Assembly: GCF_043555835.1 (NCBI RefSeq)
Contig: NZ_JBIGHV010000010.1
Coordinates: forward strand, 208,209-272,208
Source of the DNA: Pelomonas parva
Lineage (GTDB): Bacteria; Pseudomonadota; Gammaproteobacteria; Burkholderiales; Burkholderiaceae_C
DNA length: 64,000 bases
Direction of reading: 5' to 3'
The position numbers and the translations under genes are program-made. The notes beneath the pieces were generated by a model. That model was not told the origin of the DNA. It saw nothing but the letters and a program-made list of their open reading frames with translations, and did not search any database. This document shows, in pieces, positions 1-8,855 of the stretch (the first letter of the stretch is position 1; every line of letters begins with the position of its first letter).

Positions 1-1015
1 CGTGCATCACGCCGATCGGCTGCGTCCACTCTTTCTTGGTGGACGCCATGTAGGCGTCGGCGAGCTGGCGCGCGGTCTGGCCGGTGAGGCTGCTCTTGAA
101 CGGGTAGGCAGGCGACCACCAGATCTCGGTGGACATGCCGTGCGCACTCTTGCCCAGCGCCTGCACCCCGCCGGGGAACAGCAGCGCCTTGGCGATCGTC
201 ATGACCTTGGGCTTGAAGCCCATCTGCGCGCTCTGCTTGACGAAGCTCGCCCATTGCGGCGGTGCGAACAACCCCGTGACGATTTCGACCCGCTCCTTCT
301 TGAAGGCCTGGATCTGCGCCGAAAAGTCGTCGGTGTCAGCGGAAAACTTGCCGATGTCCACGACCTTGTAACCGGCCTTGGCGAAGGCCCCGGGCATGCC
401 CATCTTCAGGTCGCCCATGGCGTTGCCAGGCAACGTGTTCTCGAAAGCCGAGCCCAGCACCTTGGGCAGCTTCAGGTCCTTCCAGATGTCGAGGTAGACG
501 TTGGCAATGTCGTCGATGCCCCAGAAGAAGTGGAAGACGTTCTTGAAGCCCTTGGCCGGATCGCCCTTCATCGGAAACATCCAGGCCTGCCACGGACTCA
601 TCGTCGTGATGCACGGAACGCCGTTGACCTCGCACTGCTGCGCAATCCCGGGGCCGATGGTCGCCTGCCCGAGCATCAGGTCGATGCCTTCCTTGTTGAT
701 CAGCTCGGCCGCCAGGTTGGATTGCCGATCAGGATTGCTCTGGTCATCGCGCGGGACGAACTCGACCTTGTATTTCTTGCCGCCGATGCTCAGGCCGCCG
801 GCGAGGGCCTTGTTCGCGTTGTCGAGGATGAAGGCATCCGCCTCGGCGAACGGCGCGAACGGACCGGTACGGTGAGTCAGGTACCCGATGCGGATCGTGT
901 CGTCCGCGGCGAAAGCGCTGGGCACGCCCAGCGAACCAGCAGCCAATGCGGCTGCGCCTTTGAGAAAGCGCCTCCGCGGAGCGGTGGTGTCGAGGCAAGT
1001 TTCATCTTGGTGCAT
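1..1015 (-). CDS. ABC transporter substrate-binding protein, Tat-exported (C-terminus off window)
   Basis: Minus-strand gene that runs off the left window edge; about 338 residues are present and the C-terminus is missing. Reading from the ATG at 1015, the protein opens with a twin-arginine signal (RRRFLKG, then an Ala/Leu-rich stretch ending SAFAADD), so it is probably exported folded to the periplasm. The mature part begins IRIGYLTHRTGPFAPF, the start of periplasmic binding proteins of the branched-chain amino acid/amide type (Peripla_BP_6). It would capture a small solute for an ABC importer whose membrane and ATPase genes are not in the window. The substrate is unknown. The divergent AraC-type gene may regulate it. 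Confidence 0.85.
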   Translation of the reverse strand, partial: MHQDETCLDTTAPRRRFLKGAAALAAGSLGVPSAFAADDTIRIGYLTHRTGPFAPFAEADAFILDNANKALAGGLSIGGKKYKVEFVPRDDQSNPDRQSNLAAELINKEGIDLMLGQATIGPGIAQQCEVNGVPCITTMSPWQAWMFPMKGDPAKGFKNVFHFFWGIDDIANVYLDIWKDLKLPKVLGSAFENTLPGNAMGDLKMGMPGAFAKAGYKVVDIGKFSADTDDFSAQIQAFKKERVEIVTGLFAPPQWASFVKQSAQMGFKPKVMTIAKALLFPGGVQALGKSAHGMSTEIWWSPAYPFKSSLTGQTARQLADAYMASTKKEWTQPIGVMH

Positions 1016-1245
1016 GGTGGTCTCTGGAGGTGAGATGCGATGGGAGCTAGCGTAGGAGCCGGGCGTGCTTACGGCTCGACTGCAAACGCCTCGCGGCTTG
1101 ACCCGATCCGACCATTCGGCTGGTTCCGACCAGACAATCGACTGAATCCGACGCGTCGCGGCCGGGAAGGACCTGAGGCATGCGGATGTAGCGATCAGCT
1201 ACCCTTGGTTTGTCCCGTCCGGCGCGGGAATTGCGTTCCGTCGGG

Positions 1246-2325
1246 ATGTCATCGCAAATGGGGAGGCCCATGTACGCAGCCAGAATCCCACCGCACGCAT
1301 CGCTCAAGTCCGAAACCATTTCGCCGCATCGCAAACGCCTCAGTACGGCAACGGTTGGCTCCGACGACCGTTTCGCTTATTGGCTGGACATGGTCTGCGC
1401 GATATACGCGCAGCTGGAATGTGATCGCCCGGGCAGCGACGTCTTCGGCGAGATCTCGTTCAGCCCGTTAGGCGTACTCGACCTGACCGAAGTGCACTCG
1501 AACGTTCAGTTCCTTCGTCGCACGCCAAGCATGATCTGCAACGACACTCGCGACTCAACCCTCGTTCAGATCCAGCGGGTCGGACGTGCGGTGGTCCGCC
1601 AGGACGGCCGCGAAGCGCGGCTCGTCCCCGGTGATTTCGTGATGTACGACACGACGCGACCGTACGAACTGCGTTTCGAGGATGAAACCCACGAGCTCAT
1701 CGTCGTGCGCCTGCCCAGCAGCGAACTGCAGCCCCACGTCACGAATCTGCACGATCTGACGGCGACGACTGTTCCGGGCACCTGCGCCGCCGGAAACCTG
1801 CTTCTCACGATGATCGACACCCTGCAGCGCGACATTGATCGCCTGCATCCGTCGTCGGCCATCGGCGTTTCAGAGGGAATCACGAGCATCATCGCCGCCG
1901 GACTGCGCGGCTTGCCAGGCGCAAATACGCAGCGCTCTTCGCAACTGTGTGCGTATCACGTTGCGCGAGTGAAGGCGTATGCGATGGACAACCTGCGCAA
2001 CCCGGAGTTGTCGATCTCCAAGATTGCCTGCGCCATGCGCGTGTCGCCGGACCACCTGTCGCGCCTATTCCGTGGCGAACCTGTCCCGCTCTCTCGTTGG
2101 ATCTGGCAGCAACGGCTCGATGCGTGCCGGCGAGATCTTTGCGACGCCCGCATGGCGAATCGAAGCGTGAGCGAAATCGCGTTTGCATGGGGCTTCAACG
2201 ACGCGACTCATTTCAGCCGCTCGTTCAGGGAGCAGTTTGGCCTTTCGCCACGCGAGTGGCGGCAAAAGTCCGGCTACCCGGCGCGAGGTCGCCCCACGCA
2301 GCCTGTTGTGCCAGAGGTTGACTGA
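1246..2325 (+). CDS. AraC-family transcriptional regulator
   Basis: A cytoplasmic regulator of about 359 aa. The N-terminal 200 residues resemble the AraC_binding_2 sensor domain, with the beta-rich stretch DGREARLVPGDFVMYDTTRP. The last 100 residues hold two helix-turn-helix motifs of the AraC/XylS type (SISKIACAMRVSPDHLSRLF and the downstream SVSEIAFAWGFNDATHFSR, then FGLSPREWR). Such proteins usually activate a nearby catabolic or transport gene on binding a small aromatic or organic ligand. It diverges from the ABC binding protein at 1-1015, the natural target. The start is uncertain: ATG codons at 1246, 1258 and 1270 are in frame, and none has an ideal ribosome site. Confidence 0.85.
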   Translation: MSSQMGRPMYAARIPPHASLKSETISPHRKRLSTATVGSDDRFAYWLDMVCAIYAQLECDRPGSDVFGEISFSPLGVLDLTEVHSNVQFLRRTPSMICNDTRDSTLVQIQRVGRAVVRQDGREARLVPGDFVMYDTTRPYELRFEDETHELIVVRLPSSELQPHVTNLHDLTATTVPGTCAAGNLLLTMIDTLQRDIDRLHPSSAIGVSEGITSIIAAGLRGLPGANTQRSSQLCAYHVARVKAYAMDNLRNPELSISKIACAMRVSPDHLSRLFRGEPVPLSRWIWQQRLDACRRDLCDARMANRSVSEIAFAWGFNDATHFSRSFREQFGLSPREWRQKSGYPARGRPTQPVVPEVD

Positions 2326-2415
2326 CAACCAAGGCTTGCCTGACACGAGGCTGGATGACCGCAGCTTTCCGGTTATCGAAGGCGGTGGTCGGGTGGACAA
2401 CCCGATGACCGCTTT

Positions 2416-2447
2416 GTGCCCTTATGTGTAGATGTACATAAGGGCAC
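2416..2447. repeat. RIT left end, 12-8-12 recombination core
   Basis: Left arm GTGCCCTTATGT (2416-2427), spacer GTAGATGT (2428-2435), right arm ACATAAGGGCAC (2436-2447). The arms are a perfect inverted repeat, the usual form of a tyrosine recombinase core site with strand exchange across the spacer. The same sequence in the same orientation lies at 5933-5964. Confidence 0.85.
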
Positions 2448-2472
2448 TTATGCACAGGGCACCGTTATGAGT
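2448..2472. repeat. RIT left inner arm repeat
   Basis: TTATGCACAG directly inside the core, followed 7 nt later by TTATGA. The reverse complement of the same two blocks lies inside the right core at 5908-5932, so these arms are inverted while the cores are direct. Probable accessory binding sites for one of the three recombinases. Confidence 0.7.
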
Positions 2473-2542
2473 AGTTTGCTCCGTGACGAGGCGACGTTCA
2501 TAGGCAAGCCTGCCCGATTCGTGGCTTGATTGCTCCGCATAG

Positions 2543-3556
2543 TCACAGCGTCTTGAGGAAGGCCAGCAGCGCGTCATCCGGGCGGAAGCGGGTCGTGGTG
2601 GCGTTGGGGTCCTGTAGCCTGGAGAGTGCCTTTTCCTTCATCGCCAGGTCAGCCTCCACATACTGATGCGTGGTGGTCGGACTTTCGTGGCCCAGCCACA
2701 GGGCGATGACGCTGATGTCCACGCCCGACTGCAACAGATGCATGGCGGTCGTGTGCCGCAAGGTGTGGGGCGAGATCGCCCGCCCGAGCAGGCTGGGCGT
2801 TGTCTGTGCGGCCACCTTGACTGCCAGCGCTAGGCGCTGCGTGACGTTGGAGCGCGTCATCGGCTCGCCGCCGCGGTTGGGCAGCAAGGCCGAGGTCGGC
2901 AACAGGCCTGGGTTGAGCCTGAGCCAAGCACGGACCAGCTTGACCGTGGACTTCCACAGCGGCACTGATCGCTGCTTGCGCCCCTTGCCGTGCAGATGAA
3001 CACAGGCGGCGGCCTCGATCACTACGTCGGCCACTGTCACGCCGATGATCTCCGAGACGCGCGCGCCGGAGTTGTACAGCAGAGCCAGCAGCAGTTGATC
3101 GCGTTGGCCGGTCCAGCCCTGCGCGGGCGGCCCGATGACGGCCAGCATCTCGTCACGCGCGAGGAAGCCGAGCATCGGCCGCTCGAAGCGCTTCATCGGC
3201 ACGCCCAGCGCCTGTTCGATGAGGTGCAAGGCCGCGATATCCCTGTGACCTGCAAACTTCAGGAACGTCCGCAGCGCTGCCAGGCGGGCATTGCGGCTGC
3301 GCACGGTGTTGCCGCGCTCGCTCTCCAAGTGGTCGAGGAAGGCCAGGATCAGCGCAGGCGTCATGTCGCTGAGTTGCATCGCCGTGGGGGCCTTGTGAAG
3401 GCGGCCTTGAGCAAACTGCAGGAACAGCATGAAGGCGTCTCGGTAGGCCGCCACGGTGCGTGCGCTCAGGGCGCGCTGCTGGGTCAGGTGATCGGCGAAG
3501 AATGCCTGTACCAAGGCGGCGAAGCTCGGTCTTGACGGGGTGCTGGCGTTAGACAT
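2543..3556 (-). CDS. ritC: RIT tyrosine recombinase C
   Basis: 337 aa, the last gene of the recombinase trio. The N-terminal third is a SAM-like core-binding domain (LVQAFFADHLTQQRALSARTV). The catalytic half has the Arg box (YNSGARVSEI), the beta-hairpin Lys region (HGKGRKQRSVPL), the HTLRHT box, LGHES, and the final Tyr in TTTHQYVEAD. All catalytic residues of a tyrosine recombinase are therefore present. Its start overlaps the end of ritB by 8 bp, which implies coupled translation. With RitA and RitB it should act on the element's end cores. Which partner does which cleavage in RIT elements is not established from sequence. Confidence 0.9.
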   Translation of the reverse strand: MSNASTPSRPSFAALVQAFFADHLTQQRALSARTVAAYRDAFMLFLQFAQGRLHKAPTAMQLSDMTPALILAFLDHLESERGNTVRSRNARLAALRTFLKFAGHRDIAALHLIEQALGVPMKRFERPMLGFLARDEMLAVIGPPAQGWTGQRDQLLLALLYNSGARVSEIIGVTVADVVIEAAACVHLHGKGRKQRSVPLWKSTVKLVRAWLRLNPGLLPTSALLPNRGGEPMTRSNVTQRLALAVKVAAQTTPSLLGRAISPHTLRHTTAMHLLQSGVDISVIALWLGHESPTTTHQYVEADLAMKEKALSRLQDPNATTTRFRPDDALLAFLKTL

Positions 3557-4532
3557 CTTGCGGCTCCTGGACGCACTGGGAATCGGCGAAGCGCTCGAAG
3601 CGCGCGCCGGCCAAGGACATCAGTTCGGGGGTGCCGGTGAGGTACCAGTAGGTATAGGAGATCTTGACGTGGCCCATGTAGGTCGACAGAGCCAGCATGC
3701 GTTGGTCGAGGTCCCCGCCTTGCTCATGCCACAGCGTCAAACGCCTTACGGCAAAGCTGTGGCGCAGGTCGTGCACCCGAGGCCGACCATGGCCGCCGCG
3801 GTCAACCCAGCCGAGTTGGTCGCGTAACTGCGTGAATGTGTGCGCCACCTGTCGGTTGCCCAACGGCAACCCTCGGCGCTGCCCGCGCGAACCCACGAAG
3901 AAGGACCCAAGCACCGGTGCGCCCACCAATTGGCTGCGCAGTGCGCGGTAGGCCGCCAGAGGCGCAACAGCACTCGGGTGCACCGGCACCAGCCGGGACT
4001 TGCAGAACTTGGTCTGGCGAATCGTCAAGACGCCTGCCTCAAGATCCACGTCATGGTCACTCAGCCGCAGGGCTTCCGAGATGCGCAGCCCGGTCGACGC
4101 CATCAGCCCGAACAGGGTCTCGTAGGTGGCTGATCGCAGCGCGTCGATAGACCCCAACTGGTGTGCGGCCTGCAGCAGCGCCAAGATCTCGGCGAGTTGG
4201 TAAATATGCGGAGACACCCGTCCCGGGATCGGGCCGAAGCTGGCGTCGTCGGGCACCTCGGTGCGAGGTTCGAACTGTTGCAGCCAACCCAGGAAGGGAC
4301 GCAGTGAGGCCAGCTTGCGCGCCACGGTGACCGCGCTGGGGTTGCCGCCCCGGGCTTGGCGAGCCCACTGCGTCATCAGCTCCACGCTCAAGGGGCCGCT
4401 GTGCTTCGATGCCTCGACGAAGCGGGCGAAGCTGGGCAGCGCCTGACTGGGGCAGCGCATGCCGAAGCCCAGGCTGCGCCGTTCGGCCAAGTACACCTGC
4501 ACTCGGCCTGCAAGATCAAGCGGGGCACTCAT
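3549..4532 (-). CDS. ritB: RIT tyrosine recombinase B
   Basis: 327 aa, middle gene of the trio. It has a core-binding N-terminus (VQVYLAERRSLGFGM) and a catalytic domain with the Arg box STGLRISEAL, the Lys region IRQTKFCKSRLVPV, the HDLRHSF box, YMGHVKIS and a Tyr-containing end (YTYWYL). The start ATG overlaps the stop of ritA as ATGA (4529-4532), and the 3' end overlaps ritC, so the three proteins are probably made in fixed proportion. Length and order match the RitB position of known RIT elements. Its catalytic Tyr is less clear-cut than in RitA and RitC because the segment holds several tyrosines. Confidence 0.9.
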   Translation of the reverse strand: MSAPLDLAGRVQVYLAERRSLGFGMRCPSQALPSFARFVEASKHSGPLSVELMTQWARQARGGNPSAVTVARKLASLRPFLGWLQQFEPRTEVPDDASFGPIPGRVSPHIYQLAEILALLQAAHQLGSIDALRSATYETLFGLMASTGLRISEALRLSDHDVDLEAGVLTIRQTKFCKSRLVPVHPSAVAPLAAYRALRSQLVGAPVLGSFFVGSRGQRRGLPLGNRQVAHTFTQLRDQLGWVDRGGHGRPRVHDLRHSFAVRRLTLWHEQGGDLDQRMLALSTYMGHVKISYTYWYLTGTPELMSLAGARFERFADSQCVQEPQDV

Positions 4533-5782
4533 GCTGCGCTCCCGGGCCAGGGCAAGGCCACCTCGTCAAGGTGGTGGCGGTCGAGCTTGGCGTAGATGAG
4601 TGAGGTGTTCAAGGAACGGTGACGCAGCACATCGGCCACCTCCTTGATCGAGCCCCCGCTGTTGACCAGCCGACACGCCAGGGTGTGGCGCAACACATGG
4701 GTGTACCCGCGTGCAATACCGGCCCGACGCATCGCTCTGCCGACGGCCGCGCGAACCGCGTCCACGCCGACCGGTTGGTCGTGCGGGGCGTGACGGCGCA
4801 CGAAGACGGTGGCGAGGGTGGAGTTGGGGCGCTCGTGGCGCAGGTAGTTGGCCAATGCCGTGCCGGCGGCCATGGGCAGCGGCAATACGTCCTGTCGGTG
4901 GGACTTCGTGCGCCGGAGCGTCAGTGTGCCGCGTGACCAGTCGATGTCGTGAAGTTCGAGTGCGGCAATCTCGCCAACTCGCAATCCCAGATCCGATGCC
5001 AGATGGACCATGGCCAGCAAGCGCATAGGCGCCGAGTGGGTCTGTCCGCACTGCATCAGCAGCCGTTGCAATTCGTCCTCGGTGAGGGCGCGGGGCAGCG
5101 ACGCCAATGCCCAGCGTGCGGGCGAAGAGATCACCCCGAGCAAGCCGGCGACGACATCGCCGCAAGTGCTGCGATAGCGCAGGTAGGCCCGCAGCGAGGC
5201 CGCTATTGCACTGGCATGGGACACGGTGCTGACGCGCTGCAGTTCTTGCGCGATGAAGTCACGCACGTCCTGGGGCTGCAACTCCTGGAAGGCGAACACA
5301 CGGCCGGAGAATTTGCTCAGTAGCAATCGGTTCACCAAGCTCAGACGGCCCTCGCGTGTACCTGCGGCCAGGCCGCGAGCGTCACGCATGTGGGTGTCGT
5401 AGCGGCACAGCTCTTCGGCGATGGGTCCAGTCGGCAATAGCGGCTCCGGGATCACACGCAGCGCGCGCAACAGCCTCATCAGATGGCCCAGGCCGGCTCG
5501 CAGATCAGCAGCCGTGCGCAAGGCGGTGGCATCACAGTCGCAGCGCGGCAGGTGGTCGTTCAGGAACTCGGCGACCGAGGCCTCGTCAAGCTGCATCGCC
5601 TCCAGGCGGCTCAATGCCATCCAGTGTGCAAAGTGCGCCAAGGCTCGCGCATAGGTGGTGGTGGTGCCGGTCGCGTAGTGGCCTCGCTCCAGCAGGGCCA
5701 GGTAGGCAGTCAAGTGCGATGCCAAGGGGCCATCGAGCAACCAAGCTCGGGCCAGCGGATTCAGCGCGCAGATCGGATCCAT
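4529..5782 (-). CDS. ritA: RIT tyrosine recombinase A
   Basis: 417 aa from the ATG at 5782, chosen because TGGAG lies 6-10 nt upstream; a longer reading from 5809 is possible. It is the first and longest recombinase of the trio. Catalytic features: Arg box DLGLRVGEIAAL, Lys in RRTKSHRQDVLPL, the THVLRHT box, LRHRSLNTS and Tyr in SLIYAKLD. It shares a 4-bp ATGA overlap with ritB. Its promoter must lie in the 150 bp between the start and the right end core, so the element's end repeats overlap the control region and could couple expression to recombination. Confidence 0.9.
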   Translation of the reverse strand: MDPICALNPLARAWLLDGPLASHLTAYLALLERGHYATGTTTTYARALAHFAHWMALSRLEAMQLDEASVAEFLNDHLPRCDCDATALRTAADLRAGLGHLMRLLRALRVIPEPLLPTGPIAEELCRYDTHMRDARGLAAGTREGRLSLVNRLLLSKFSGRVFAFQELQPQDVRDFIAQELQRVSTVSHASAIAASLRAYLRYRSTCGDVVAGLLGVISSPARWALASLPRALTEDELQRLLMQCGQTHSAPMRLLAMVHLASDLGLRVGEIAALELHDIDWSRGTLTLRRTKSHRQDVLPLPMAAGTALANYLRHERPNSTLATVFVRRHAPHDQPVGVDAVRAAVGRAMRRAGIARGYTHVLRHTLACRLVNSGGSIKEVADVLRHRSLNTSLIYAKLDRHHLDEVALPWPGSAA

Positions 5783-5907
5783 GGTGATCTCCAGTTGTGA
5801 GACCACCACCCCTGCGCCGAAGCACGGCTTATGTCCAGTGCCGCGCGATCCACACGGTCAGATCACCAGCACTTCCGCCGCTGTCCGGCCGAGGCCAGTG
5901 CCGAACT

Positions 5908-5932
5908 GTTCATAACTGGGTGCTGTGCATAA
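5908..5932. repeat. RIT right inner arm repeat
   Basis: Reads as the reverse complement of the left arm repeat: TTATGCACAG and TTATGA on the minus strand, immediately inside the right core. Gives the element inverted inner arms. Confidence 0.7.
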
Positions 5933-5964
5933 GTGCCCTTATGTGTAGATGTACATAAGAGCAC
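5933..5964. repeat. RIT right end, 12-8-12 recombination core
   Basis: GTGCCCTTATGT (5933-5944), spacer GTAGATGT (5945-5952), ACATAAGAGCAC (5953-5964). Same orientation as the left core, with one base different in the outer arm. Direct core copies at both ends are what site-specific integration by crossover within the spacer would leave. Confidence 0.85.
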
Positions 5965-6335
5965 ATTGCTGCCCCACGACTGACGAATCCGAGCGGCAGC
6001 AGCCAGCCTGAAACGGTCGTTGACCGTCGCCAGCAGCGCATCAGCGGCAAACGAGCCTGCTCCAGCATGTCGCCGGCTGCTCTGCGGACCCGGCCACATC
6101 GACGCCATGCTGACGCTGCCCCACCGGTCCTCACTGTGCCGCATCCATGCGAGTTTTCGACCCTGCAATGCGTCGGTAGTCGCCAGTGCGACGACCAACT
6201 GCGAGGCCACCCCGGCACGTTCACGTCCGCTGGACCGACACCGCCACCGCCAGGCCGAGTTGGCAGCAGGTCTTCTCAGCCGACGGCGGCCAGACGTGGA
6301 GACGAGCGGGGAATGGACTTCGAGTGGCTGGTGAC
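5965..6335. other. gene-free stretch between the RIT element and the kinase gene
   Basis: About 370 bp outside the RIT right end. Open frames occur on both strands but none has a ribosome site or recognisable domain. It may be scrambled flank of the region into which the element inserted. I see no gene here. Confidence 0.5.
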
Positions 6336-8855
6336 CTAAGCCAGCTGGTCGCGCGCCGCAGGCGGCACCCATGCGAGCAGCGTGCGCACCAGTTGCCGCG
6401 GGTCGATGGGTTTGCCGACGTGGGCGTTCATGCCCGCGGCCAGGCAATCCTGCACGTCGGTCTCCATGGCGCTTGCCGTCATCGCGATGATGGGCAGGCA
6501 CGCATGTTCCGGCATCGCGCGGATGAGCCGCGTGGCGGTCAGGCCGTCCATCTCGGGCATCTGCATGTCCATCAGCACCGCGTCGAAGGCCTCGTGCCGG
6601 ATGCGTTCGATGGCCTGCAGTCCGTTCTCTGCCACCACAACCTCCAGCTTCGCCATCTCCAGGAAGGCGCAGGCGACCTGCTGGTTGACGGCGTTGTCCT
6701 CGACAAGCAGGACGCGTACGCCGTGGAGGGCGCGCATGCTGTCGGCCAGGTCGGCCATGCTGCCGCTGGTCGCCGCAGGGCTAGTCACCACCGGCGCGCG
6801 GCGCTGCAATTGGGCCAGAGCATCGAAGAGGCGCGACGGCGTGACCGGCTTGACCAGCACCTGCGCGTCGAGGCGGCTTTGCAGTTCCTCGGCGACGCTT
6901 CGGCTGGCGTGCAGGCTGCCAAGCGCGATGACGGCCGGTGCCGGCGCGCCGCGCTCGATGGCGATGCGGCAGGCGGCGTCGACAAACTCGGCGCCCGTGG
7001 TTTTCCAGTCGATCAGCAGCAGCTCATACGGGTGCTGCGGGTCCGCCTGGCGCAGGCGGTACAGGGCCTCGTCGCCAAATGACGCGACCCCGACCTGGAA
7101 GCGCCAGCTCTCCAGCATCTGTTGCAGGACCAGCCGCCCGGTGGGCTGGGCGTCCACCACCAGCGCCCGCATGCCGCGGATGCGGTGCAGGTCGATGCGC
7201 TCGGCGCCCGGCTTGGCCTTGCCGAAGCTGCAGCTGAAAACGAAGGTGCTGCCCTTGCCGGGCTCGCTGCGGACGTCGAAGCTGCCGTCCATCAGCTCGA
7301 CCAGGCGCTTGGAGATCGCCAGGCCCAGGCCGGTACCTCCGTAGCGGCGTGCGATGGAGGCATCGGTTTGGCCGAAGACCTGGAAGAGCTGGCCGACCTG
7401 CGCGGGCGCCATGCCGATGCCGGTGTCGCGCACGCTCATCGCGAGGTGCACGCGGCCGTCCCGCTCGCCGCGCATTTCAGCGCCCACGACGATCTCGCCC
7501 TTGGGCGTGAACTTGATGGCATTGCCCAAGAGGTTGCTGAGCACCTGGGTCAGGCGCAGGCTGTCGCCCACGAGGCGGTCGGGCAGGCGCTTGTCGAACT
7601 CGAAGATCAGGTCCAGCCCGGCCTCCTCCAGCCGCGCCGAGAACAGGTGGCCGACGTTCTCGATCACCTCCTCGGGGCTGAACTCCTCGGCCTCCAGCGT
7701 GACCTTGCCGGCCTCGATCTTGGAGTAGTCGAGGATGTCGTTGAGCAGCGTCAGCAGGGCCTTGGAGGACGTCTGCACCTTGCCAAGGTAGTCGCGCTGG
7801 CGCGCGTCCAGGCGGGTCTCGAGCACGAGGTTTGTCAGGCCGATGACGGCGTTCATCGGCGTGCGGATCTCATGGCTCATGCTGGCCAGGAACAGGCTCT
7901 TGGCCGCGTTGGCGGCCTGGGCGTCGTCGCGTGCGACCGCCAAGGCCTCGCTTTGCTGCTGGCGCGCTTCGTAGGCCTTGAACAGGCGCGCATACAGCGT
8001 GCTGTTTTCCAGCAGCAGTTCCAGCAGCACGACCGAGCAGGCGATGAGGCCATAGATGCGGCCGGCGTAGAAGCCGAGGTCGAAGCGCGCCCCGTTCAGC
8101 ATGGCCGCCAGCGCGATGTCGAGCAGCCACGCCAGGCAGACCACCATCAGCCACAGGTCGAGCACGGTGCGCGGCTTCTGGCGCCACAGCGCCGCCAGCG
8201 CGACCAGGCTGAGGGCCCAGACGCAGCCAACGGTGAGCTGGAAGGTCAGCGAATAGCGGCCGCCGACGAGCAGGTCGGGCAGCCAGGCGTGGCCGATCGT
8301 CGTCAACGCGATGCAGCCAGCGCCCGCCATCAGCGTGACAGCCGGCCAAAACTGCGCCGGCACGGCCAGCCGCGGCCGGCTCTTAAGTGCCAGATAGCCC
8401 AGTACGAAGACAGGAAAGCCGGCATGCCACAGCATGTAGAGCCAGACGGTGGTCTGCGTCGTGGCGCCGAGCAGGCCCGTGGCGCTGAACAGGCCCGGAA
8501 AACTCAGCGTGTGCGCCGTCGTCAGCAGCGCCGTGAATAGGTAGCCGCAGCCCAGCACCAGCAGGGCCTGCGAACGCAGGATGCGGTACTGGCCGAACAG
8601 CAGCACGGCGGTGATCAGGTCGGTCAACACCATGGCCGACTGGTAGATCGGGATGAAGGCCGGCACCGGCGCCAGCTTCACCTTTGCAAAGGGCGCCAGG
8701 GCAGCGAACACCACCACCGACAGCAGCACGACGATCAGCGCATGGCGGCGCTCGCGCTGGCCGGCGGGCTGGTCCAGCAGAAAGGCAGGCGCGTTGCAGG
8801 CTGCTTCCTCCTCGAAAGAAGCTCCACCCTCTTTGGGCTGGCCGCTTGGCTGCAC
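6336..8855 (-). CDS. MASE4-domain hybrid sensor histidine kinase with two receiver domains
   Basis: 839 aa inner-membrane sensor. After a short cytoplasmic start come about eight membrane segments (residues 35-280) with the MASE4 signature region (PAFIPIYQSAMVLTDL and LFSATGLLGA). Then a HisKA domain with the phospho-acceptor His near residue 328 (SHEIRTPMNAV), an ATPase domain (GTGLGLAISKRLVELM), and two receivers. The first receiver (about 570-690, starting MRALVVDAQP) has lost the usual acidic pair. The second (about 708-825) is complete, with VEDN and VLMDMQMPEMDG, the acceptor Asp near 762. No Hpt domain is present, so any phosphorelay needs a separate protein. The output is unknown and no response regulator is adjacent. 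Confidence 0.92.
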   Translation of the reverse strand: MQPSGQPKEGGASFEEEAACNAPAFLLDQPAGQRERRHALIVVLLSVVVFAALAPFAKVKLAPVPAFIPIYQSAMVLTDLITAVLLFGQYRILRSQALLVLGCGYLFTALLTTAHTLSFPGLFSATGLLGATTQTTVWLYMLWHAGFPVFVLGYLALKSRPRLAVPAQFWPAVTLMAGAGCIALTTIGHAWLPDLLVGGRYSLTFQLTVGCVWALSLVALAALWRQKPRTVLDLWLMVVCLAWLLDIALAAMLNGARFDLGFYAGRIYGLIACSVVLLELLLENSTLYARLFKAYEARQQQSEALAVARDDAQAANAAKSLFLASMSHEIRTPMNAVIGLTNLVLETRLDARQRDYLGKVQTSSKALLTLLNDILDYSKIEAGKVTLEAEEFSPEEVIENVGHLFSARLEEAGLDLIFEFDKRLPDRLVGDSLRLTQVLSNLLGNAIKFTPKGEIVVGAEMRGERDGRVHLAMSVRDTGIGMAPAQVGQLFQVFGQTDASIARRYGGTGLGLAISKRLVELMDGSFDVRSEPGKGSTFVFSCSFGKAKPGAERIDLHRIRGMRALVVDAQPTGRLVLQQMLESWRFQVGVASFGDEALYRLRQADPQHPYELLLIDWKTTGAEFVDAACRIAIERGAPAPAVIALGSLHASRSVAEELQSRLDAQVLVKPVTPSRLFDALAQLQRRAPVVTSPAATSGSMADLADSMRALHGVRVLLVEDNAVNQQVACAFLEMAKLEVVVAENGLQAIERIRHEAFDAVLMDMQMPEMDGLTATRLIRAMPEHACLPIIAMTASAMETDVQDCLAAGMNAHVGKPIDPRQLVRTLLAWVPPAARDQLA

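Larger units (their letters stand above)
2416..5964. mobile_element. RIT (recombinase-in-trio) element
   Basis: A 3.5-kb element made only of three overlapping tyrosine recombinase genes (ritA-ritB-ritC, all minus strand) bounded by matching end sites. Each end carries a 32-bp core of two 12-bp inverted arms around an 8-bp spacer, and the two cores are direct repeats (31 of 32 positions identical). Just inside each core lies an arm sequence (TTATGCACAG and TTATGA) that is inverted between the ends. Three adjacent overlapping recombinases with related ends is the known definition of RIT elements. It sits between the AraC gene and the histidine kinase gene and looks intact. Confidence 0.9.

Noticed and set aside
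7122..8540. A 472-codon plus-strand frame
   Set aside because: It is antisense to the histidine kinase gene, with shadow composition and no domain.
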